From the NCBI GenBank assembly GCA_030762175.1, contig CM060831.1, positions 81,214,001-81,278,000 of the forward strand: a DNA stretch of 64,000 nucleotides, read 5' to 3'. This stretch comes from Metallyticus violacea. Its lineage: Eukaryota; Arthropoda; Insecta; Mantodea; Metallyticidae. A model generated the notes under the pieces. It worked only from the letters and a program-made list of their open reading frames with translations, was not told the DNA's origin and searched no databases. Both the position numbers and the translations under genes were made by a program. Position 1 is the stretch's first letter; every line of letters begins with the position of its first letter. Positions 56,583 through 64,000 of this stretch are shown one piece after another.

Positions 56583-57232
56583 CTAACAAAGAAAACCATA
56601 AATATAATGCCTGAACACCTTTGCTTTGATCCATTGTTTTGCGATTTGTATGGAATGTCGCTTCGTCACTAAAACTTCGCGATTCACGAAGTCATCATCT
56701 TTTCCACCCATTGCTGCACTCGGATACAAAATCATTACGCTGTTGTGTGTCATTTGTTTCAACTGTTGCAAGAACTTCATACACACTTCATAGTCGTGTC
56801 TTCCAAACAGTCATACTTGCAGCTAGTGGGGTGCTCTTTCAGACTTCTTATGAATGGCTCTCTCACACAGTTAACGGTCTCTTCATACATTGTTGGATCA
56901 AGCAACCAGTACTCACAAATTTGTCATGCCAGGCGTAAATAGACTTCCTGCTTAGTTCTTCTTTACTGTACTTAGTCCTGAGCTTCCGTTGCACTTCTAT
57001 AGCACTCTGACATTTGTAGAATTCCAACACACAGAGAGGGCGCTCTTCGCCAGAAGTCGCCATCTTTACAACACGCCAACTGCGGCAAATGCAGAAACTA
57101 CTATAATTGGTGGTAAAATCCAAACAAAACTATTTCGAGTTCCTCTTTAATGTGACATATATACAAAAGTTGTATCATTAGTTTTTGTGTAATAAATTAA
57201 GAAAGTGTTGACCGAACTTTAGGGACACTCTG
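56583..57232 (-). mobile_element. mariner-like transposase remnant with one end
   Basis: - strand 57063-56863: MATSGEERPLCVLEFYKCQSA, VQRKLRTKY and SRKSIYAWHDKFVSTGCL (HTH domain of a Tc1/mariner-type transposase). A FVNREVLVTKRHSI-like block follows (corrupted SDEATFH region, about 56690-56640). The right end 57170-57232 carries AGGGACACTCTGTAG, a likely terminal repeat. The left end was not found. Confidence 0.65.
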
Positions 57233-57407
57233 TAGATTAAAATATTTAGAGCAGTCTGCTTGCAATTACTAGCCAAAAAGAGTAACATGAATTGTCTTCG
57301 GCATACACAGATTGTGAGAAATTATGGGGCTGTTCAAATTGAGGGTAACAATGCCTACTAAGTAGTTCCGGGTAACTTAGATGCTAAAGGTGTGTGTACA
57401 GCAAATA

Positions 57408-58636
57408 TACGAGGTGGTATCCAGGATATTCGGGACTAGTGCAGCCATCTGGTAAAAAACTTACTTTGAGACTAATGACCGCCGTCACCCTTCCACACAT
57501 ATACACCGGTCCCAGCGATTCTGCCAATTTCCAAGTGCATCTTGGAAGTCATGTCTTTGAGGTGTTTAGCACAGACAGCGTTTCTTCTTGAATTCTCTCA
57601 CTTGTGTCGAACCGACGTCCTTTCAATTGATTTTCAATTTGGGGAATAGAGCGAAGTCATAGGATGCCAAATCAGGCGAGTACGGTTGGTGGGGGACAAC
57701 CGTCATGTTGTTTTACGTCAAAAAGCTCCTGGTGAACAAGGAATTGTGACAGAGCGCATTATCGTGATGCAATAGCCAATTCCCTTGTCGCCAAAGTTCG
57801 GGCCGTCGCAAAACGTCACAGTAGCACGTGGAATTCACTGTTTGATTTGGTGCGACGAATTCTTTGTGCACAATCCCTTTGGTATCAAAAACGAGGAGTA
57901 TGTTCTTGACTTTTCTCGCTTTTTGGATACTGGTGAGTTCGCGTTCTTCCACAGGGAGGATTGTTGTTTTGTCTCAGGGTCATAAGCGTACATCCAGCTC
58001 TCGTCGCCGGTGATGACCCTGGACAAGAAGGTTGGGTCATCGGATATGGCCTGACGAAGCTCCGTGCAAACTTCAACACGCTGCCGGCACCTTCTGATGA
58101 GCAGTCAGGATCCTTGGCACAAATTTTTCCCAATTCATCAGTTAAAATTCGTTTGCATGTCCCATAATCAAGGTCTTCAATGGTTCGACGTCGATCCTCA
58201 CGAACGAGGTGTTGATCTTTGGCAACAATGTCGGGCGTTGTGCACCTGGCGGGCTTACCGGTGTGAGAATCGTCTTCAATAGCTGTACGGCCGGCCCTGA
58301 ACCGAGCGCGCCACTCAAACACACATGCACGGCTCATACTTTGTCCCCCAAATACTTGTTGAATCATTGCGAGGGTCGCCGTAGTTTTTTCCCGAGATTT
58401 GCACAGAATCTGATGCACATTTTCTGTTCTAATCTTGGATCCATCGTAAAATCGCCACACACTACACACAATCATGTAAAGTAGTATAGAATCTCAATAC
58501 AGCTACCCAGCTGCATGAAACTTAAAACACTCACTCATCAGATGTGCTAGTGTTGCCACCTAGCGATACAAAACTCTACTACAACTACTGTCGAGATGGC
58601 AGCACCAGTCCCGAATATTGTAGGTACCACCTCGTA
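57408..58636 (-). mobile_element. mariner transposon (mariner-5), near full length
   Basis: 1.23 kb with long terminal inverted repeats (TACGAGGTGGTA, ATATTCGGGACT and GCCATCT blocks at both ends). On the - strand the transposase begins with an HTH region (HQILCKSREKTTATLAMIQQ, SRACVFEWRARF, IEDDSHTGKP). After frameshifts come RVITGDESWMYAYDP (first Asp), WLLHHDNALCH (second) and PYSPDLASYDFALFPKLK (third). The region before GDESW is frameshifted, so it is inactive, but the ends look intact. Confidence 0.92.
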
Positions 58637-58639
58637 TTA

Positions 58640-61020
58640 ATAATAGAGCAGTCTGCTAGGCCAGCCGTTCTCAAAATTTAAGATCTTTCGTTATTGCGGG
58701 ATCCTTAAGAGATTTACTCAAAAGTTTAAAATTCTAAATATGCATCCTACATTTTTATGTAGTAATTCATCGCAGGTTTACAAATTTAAGGATACAAACA
58801 GATAAATGCTTATTTTTTCATTGTGCATTCTATACAACAGTAATATTCGTAATATTACATTAAGAAGTATGTAAAACACAACACAGTAATATTAATTACT
58901 GAATATATGATGGCACAGCAATACAGCAGTTTTAATTTCTGAATTAGAGAGGTGTTGCATTTCATTTAAAAGGCATGATATGTCACAGACATTTGTATTC
59001 TGATTCTGCGACATGGCTTCTATACTTGTATTTTACATAATTGAGTTAGACAATGGTTTTTATTCAAGTTGCTTCGAAAGGCATAAATTCTATCATGCTC
59101 ATCTTTGATAGCTGTGAAAAATCGATGATCTACGCGATTCGGTGCCATAAGATGCGTGCTGTTGCCATGCAAACTGTAACGCCACATTGAATGTACTGTC
59201 TGGTCGACTCCCCCCGGAATGGAAAGTCGCCTTCAGTTTGATTCTAATTTATTTTATAACAATAAATACACACCTTAAATTTATATCACCTTTTATTTTA
59301 TATAAATTTACTGTTTGTATCTATACATTGAAGAATGAATGCTGTTAACAATATTCTTGGTGCTTCCTGGATCTCCTGGGAGTCTACAGTTGGAAAACTG
59401 CTGTGCTATGCAATTGCTTATAAAAATAGCACAACGAATGGTTACCCAGGAACTTCGCAAATTTTATGGGTTCTTCAAATTGAAAGCTGCAGCGGTATTT
59501 ATTAGAAGGGTGTTATTTAAATATGTGCAGGGAGAGATTTTAGAAGGATTTAATATGATTATTTTGGATTCTCAGGGGTAATGTTATTTCTCCCTTTCCG
59601 ACCATTGGTTTCCTCTGACTTATATTTTGCTACGGCTGTTGAAACTCTGCTGCTGAGTACTTCAATGGTCCTGTGACCACAGGGGAAGGAGTCTTGGAGA
59701 CTAATAAGATGAAACGCAATTTATTGTTCATAGTCTATTCCATCTAAAAATGTGCCGCCGTTATTTCCTGGAGAACATGTGCCACTTTCGCACTAACTAT
59801 GGCGAGCACTCGAACATTAACGAACTTTAATGCTTCTAAAACTCTGATCTTGAACTCCACTAAATTCAACTAATTCTGAGACGCAACTGCCTACTCTAAA
59901 CTGAGAGTACTTTTCTACTTTTAATGCTCCACCGACTGGAACCGAACGGAGAATGAATATGTCTCTGGGTCGCAAACTTACAAGACGAAACAAACATGGC
60001 AGTCTGCCGGTCTCACGAAACTATCTTTATTATTTCAAATATGTTTTTAGAAAAAATCTAGAATATTTTCTCCCATCTTCGCGTCTCTATTGGGTGATAT
60101 GTTTCCCTCCGATTCTTTTCTGCTACATTATTGTTCTGATAGCTTACGTAACTTTTTGCATGCTACCCACATCTCTCACGTATTACATGGAACCGTTAGG
60201 ATCTCCCTTCCAGAGGTTATCGGCCTGTCTTTTCACCCCCCCCTCATAATAGTCATATTCTTTATTACGTCTTCCTTGCCTAACTAAATAACAGCAAATC
60301 TTTCACCCAATTTACAAAGAAATACATCTTTTCCATGGATCCTGCTTAAGAATTTCTCCGGAAAATATCTATTTGCCGTTTGCTTGGGCCTTCTATACAA
60401 ATATTGATACAATAGACCAGAAATTCCCAGGTCAAATTTTTGTGACTGGGGTAGCTTTCTGTACTCTGGCGAGGAAATTACATCACAAACAATAATCCAA
60501 CACTTGTACAGGAAATAGAAAAGAAACTACACTCATGCTTAAAATATGGAAGTTACATAAGTCTACTTATTATTACATTAATTAAAGTTGGGTTGGCTGT
60601 TGAATCTTTGCATGTTACAGTAAAGGTAACTATTTTAATGTAAGGTGAACTAGTAATTGCATCATTAAACAGTCTGTGAACAAACATTTACGTTGCATGT
60701 CTAATCAAAGAATGTTTGGCATTTAGTGTTAGCAAACTGTTATTTATTTAATAATAAGGAAATTAATTAAGAACGGAGTTTTAATGAGAATATGAGATAT
60801 TCGCTCTCAAATAGAACAAGACGTTTACAAAATTAACCCCTGTACCCAGTACATTTTGTTATAATTTAAATATTTAGCATTTTAAGAAAAATTATATCTT
60901 TGAAAATATATCTGAAACTATGCTCTGCAGAAACAAATTATAATTATCAATACATTATCTACTTTTTGAAGGTTTGTTAATTCTATACAGAGAGTCACAT
61001 TAATTGCTCACTTTTTCTGC
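58640..61020. other. PRODH intron, nothing assigned
   Basis: Mixed AT-rich sequence with some CG-containing stretches (59160-59220, 59740-60000). Open frames at 59339-59581 and 59953-60249 have no recognised domain. The second is rich in hydrophobic residues, but nothing else supports it as a gene. Confidence 0.3.
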
Positions 61021-61027
61021 GTCAAAT

Positions 61028-61312
61028 TCGATTTGTTTTATTTACGGACGGTCTTTAACATCTCAGGTCATCAGCGTCCCATTCAATCCAGGACGTGAAA
61101 CGACCGACAAATTTGCAGAGACCTCTTTCAGGCTTGAGATATTTTTTCGTAAAGTGCCGTAAGTGTACAAGGGACCCACGGCTTTACTCTCCTTCTAAAG
61201 GAAGTCATACTTAGGATTTTTACCCCGAAAAAATCCATCTATCCTGGCCGGGATCAAACCCGCGATCTTGGATTTAGGAGGCAAGTATGTATACTACTAC
61301 ACCCCCAGGGTC
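61028..61312 (-). mobile_element. SINE-A, full length
   Basis: Antisense copy with tail, body and tRNA head; the B box is degenerate (GGATCAAACCCG). Confidence 0.88.
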
Positions 61313-61743
61313 TTGTTGAAAATTGTTTCAAAGAAAACTTTTCATTTGACGCATCAGAAAAATAAAGTATTTTAAAGAGCTGCAATTGGTTAAAATATTG
61401 AAATACAAATTAAAATATTCTACTGTAAAATTGGAACAAGTATCAGTACTCAAAATGACGGTGCGGTATCAAAACTTAAAAACGTATATAAAATTTTATT
61501 TTAGTATGTGGTGAAGGATTGTGTTGAGACAAGGGGCTCGTACATTGGAACAACCCTTGGTTCATTCTGGATTTACATTGTTTCGTGCTTAAAGACACAA
61601 GTTGAAAAGTGTTTTCTTACTCTTATTATGAGTAAACAATCAACCTGTAAACACATTTTCAAAGCGATGGTGAAACAAACTAATTTCGAAAGTAACCTTT
61701 AGGACGAAAAAAGGTATTTACAGCATACCACGAGCTTTCACAC

Positions 61744-62030
61744 CTCCACGGGTGGTACAGATCGTTAAGGCGCGGACTCGTGAGCCTGGGGTTCGAATTC
61801 CACCAGGACCGTCCTCCCTGACTGGGCTTTCCCCCCCCCCCCCAGGTTTTCCTCAGTCCTCATAACGGGCAAATGCCGGGGAGGTACCCTAAACGTAGGC
61901 CTGGAACGTTTCCTTACTTAAAAAAAAAAAAAAAAACTTTCCCAATATATCATTTCATGTATTATCAGTGTCCACCCCCTGTGGTGCCTCAGTGTAAAAA
62001 CGGGCGTTAAACACTACTAAAAAAACAAAA
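61744..62030 (+). mobile_element. SINE-B, full length, sense
   Basis: Only sense copy of SINE-B: A-box region GGTGGTACAGATCGTTAAGG, B box GGGGTTCGAATTCC, C-run, GGTTTTCCTCAGTCC, poly-A stretch and a tail with GTGGTGCCTCAG. Confidence 0.88.
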
Positions 62031-62039
62031 ACCTCTCAC

Positions 62040-63660
62040 TTAATATTTTTCAGTGGAAAATGCTCAAGAAGAAACTTTCTACAATAGCTGAAATCAGCTG
62101 TTTTGGAAATACGTTTGTCCATAGCTGTTGCTGTCATTCATGTTGTAAATTCCTTTCGCCGTTTGTTTGCAGTAGATTAGAAAAGTCTATATGCATCAAT
62201 TCTTTCCTCGTTATCAAGGGCGTTTGTGACGTCTCCCAGTAGTATTGACGTATTGTGCACGATATGTGAATGAATTACATAAGAAGCATGGTGTTCCTTA
62301 TCTCCTCCGCAAGGAGCATATTGATAAGCCAGTTTTTTATATGAGTTACGCGAGTTGCCCTAGGTCATTAATAAGGTTCACACGAGACGCAAAGAATTTT
62401 TGAAACTTGGTGAAAGTTATCCTATATGAATGCATTGTCACACATAGACACAATGGAAATTTGCTGATGAGCTCATTTGGACTCATGAGTGAATACTTGG
62501 AATTTGCGAAGTCACATTGGAAATTACAACTGCGCGTTTCTTGCTTTCAAGTATCTAATTCATAGTGTATAGGATCAATTCAAAGAAGTTTTCACACAGA
62601 TGCTCCGGTCCAGAGCCTGCTGCAAATTTCCGCTTATAAGACTCCCGTGCAATATGCTGTCCCGGATTAAACAGGCTTATTTCACGGCTGTCTTAATATA
62701 CGGCTCTTTTAAGAGGCTCTGTGTTAATGCTTTCAGTTGCACCCCCGTTTTCTTAAGAGGAATGCATTTCCGGCCATACCGTACAGCTGTTGTTCTATAC
62801 CTTTAAGACTGAATATTTATTTCTTTACAAAATATTTTATATCTATGTTATTATCAATTTGCAATGCTAAGGAAAGAAATCTGTTTTTTTGGTGTATGCA
62901 ATATTGCATCTTCACAATTTAAGGGCTAGGCATCAAATCTGGAAATATACTTAATGAAGAAATGCGAAATTTTATTCATTGTCATTGAAATACTGCACAA
63001 ATTATTAGACCATTGTCTTCAAGGTTTTGGACTATGTAATAGTTAATAAACGAGAGTTTAATTTTGTTGTATTTGCCAACAGATATTATTTAATGTCTGT
63101 TATTAAAATAGAAGTGCTAATTATAAATTAGTAAAATTCTTATATCAGGATGAGGCAAAAGTAATATTTTTTAATATAAAGGAAAATGTGCTTGTACTCG
63201 ACTTTTTTGAATTTATATTCTTGCTAAATATAGATTCTATAAGAAACTGGGGCATGTAAGTATGATTTTTAGCATGTCGGCTTTTTTAAAGCTGTTTAGT
63301 TTCACTAATAATTTCCTTTTCTGGCTCATATTCAGGGTCACATTTCTGGGGCTAATATGTTTCTTAACCTTCATACGCGTCGAAGAAGCAGTTCAATTCT
63401 GAATCAGAATTTAACAGAATTACCAGAAACTCTTCATAGTGAGGCTTATTACTGATATACAAAAAATGTTACTTCCAGTATGTGAGGTGCGCGCGTGTGT
63501 ATAGATAGTGCCAAAATATATACACCTTTTCACGGTAGATATAAATATAGATATATTATATATTATATGTGTATATTATATGTGTGTGTAATATATTTCA
63601 AAATTGTACCGAAAAACAACAGTTATAGATGTGACTCACATTACGTTATGCTAGCGTTGC
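62040..63660. other. PRODH intron, nothing assigned
   Basis: No gene recognised. 62600-62806 has an open frame of unknown nature. 63480-63600 contains TG and TAT-rich simple sequence. Confidence 0.35.
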
Positions 63661-63668
63661 TACAACAA

Positions 63669-64000
63669 ATTGGAGCCAAGATTATCGTTTGAACAGCGGA
63701 AAGCAATTTTGAAATGGTGTTGGAAAACCGAGAATTTTGTTGAAGTTCAAAGGCAATGGAGGCGGTGTACAGAACAGAACCGACAACGCGAGTAACAATT
63801 GCAAGCGTTCGAGACAAATTTGAGACTGGTGGTACCGTATGCGATGTTCACAAGGGCAGATCTGGGAGACCTCGCATGGCAACAAGCCCCGCGCACTGGA
63901 TAGGACGAAGAGGTCCGATTAAGTTTCCACCGTATTCTCCGGATCTGACTCTGTTGGACTTTTACCTACGGGGAACTCTTAAGGATGTTGTATACCGTAG
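63669..64000 (+). mobile_element. mariner-like transposase deletion derivative, runs off the window
   Basis: The HTH start (EPRLSFEQRKAILKWCWK, VEVQRQWRR) matches the copy at 21600. The frame then continues DKFETGGTV, KGRSGRPRMATSP and, after an internal deletion, PPYSPDLTLLDFYLRGTLK, the third catalytic Asp region. The initiation codon position reads ATTGG here. The 3' end lies beyond 64000. Confidence 0.75.

Noticed and set aside
59953..60249. Hydrophobic 98-codon frame, possible membrane protein
   Set aside because: Hydrophobicity alone is weak evidence in T-rich sequence. No conserved motif, splice structure or promoter supports it.

Overview
This is about 64 kb of AT-rich, intron-rich animal DNA, almost certainly from an insect. 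Genes are split by long introns with GT..AG sites, and the rest is mostly decayed transposons: mariner, LINE, Penelope-like and tRNA-derived SINE copies. The large introns, repeat load and a bleomycin hydrolase gene would fit a hemimetabolous insect such as a cockroach or termite. That lineage guess is inference only.

Three protein-coding genes are supported. (1) The C-terminal 316 codons of bleomycin hydrolase (BLMH) lie on the + strand in five exons between 3912 and 22799. The N-terminal part, with the catalytic cysteine, lies left of the window. (2) A complete three-exon gene on the - strand, 43763 down to 34325, encodes a predicted 302-residue conserved protein of unknown function. (3) The first coding exon of mitochondrial proline dehydrogenase (PRODH, sluggish-A) is at 44511-44855 on the + strand; no later exon was recognised before the window ends. 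Genes 2 and 3 are head to head and share a 747-bp upstream region. No functional link between the three genes is visible.

Layout: 1-3.9 kb is BLMH intron with a LINE fragment. 3.9-22.8 kb holds the BLMH exons, with introns filled by SINEs, mariners, LINEs and Penelope-like pieces. 22.8-34.3 kb is intergenic, with two mariners, a LINE, a Polinton-like remnant, a near-palindrome of almost 1 kb and a third mariner. 34.3-43.8 kb is the unknown gene, whose introns hold Penelope and LINE copies. 44.5 kb to the end is PRODH exon 1 and its presumed intron, with LINEs, SINEs, two mariners and a decayed multi-copy insect sequence.

The most notable signal is a recurrent RNA-like motif in the terminal repeats of the Penelope-like elements. 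It has the hammerhead ribozyme core (CTGANGA, a helix, then GAAAC, a tiny helix III, and a cleavage-type T/C). Helices I, II and III change sequence between copies while keeping pairing. Hammerheads are already reported from Penelope-like elements. What looks unusual here is that the motifs sit in inverted terminal repeats, and that four ORF-less foldback elements seem to consist of little but these ends.
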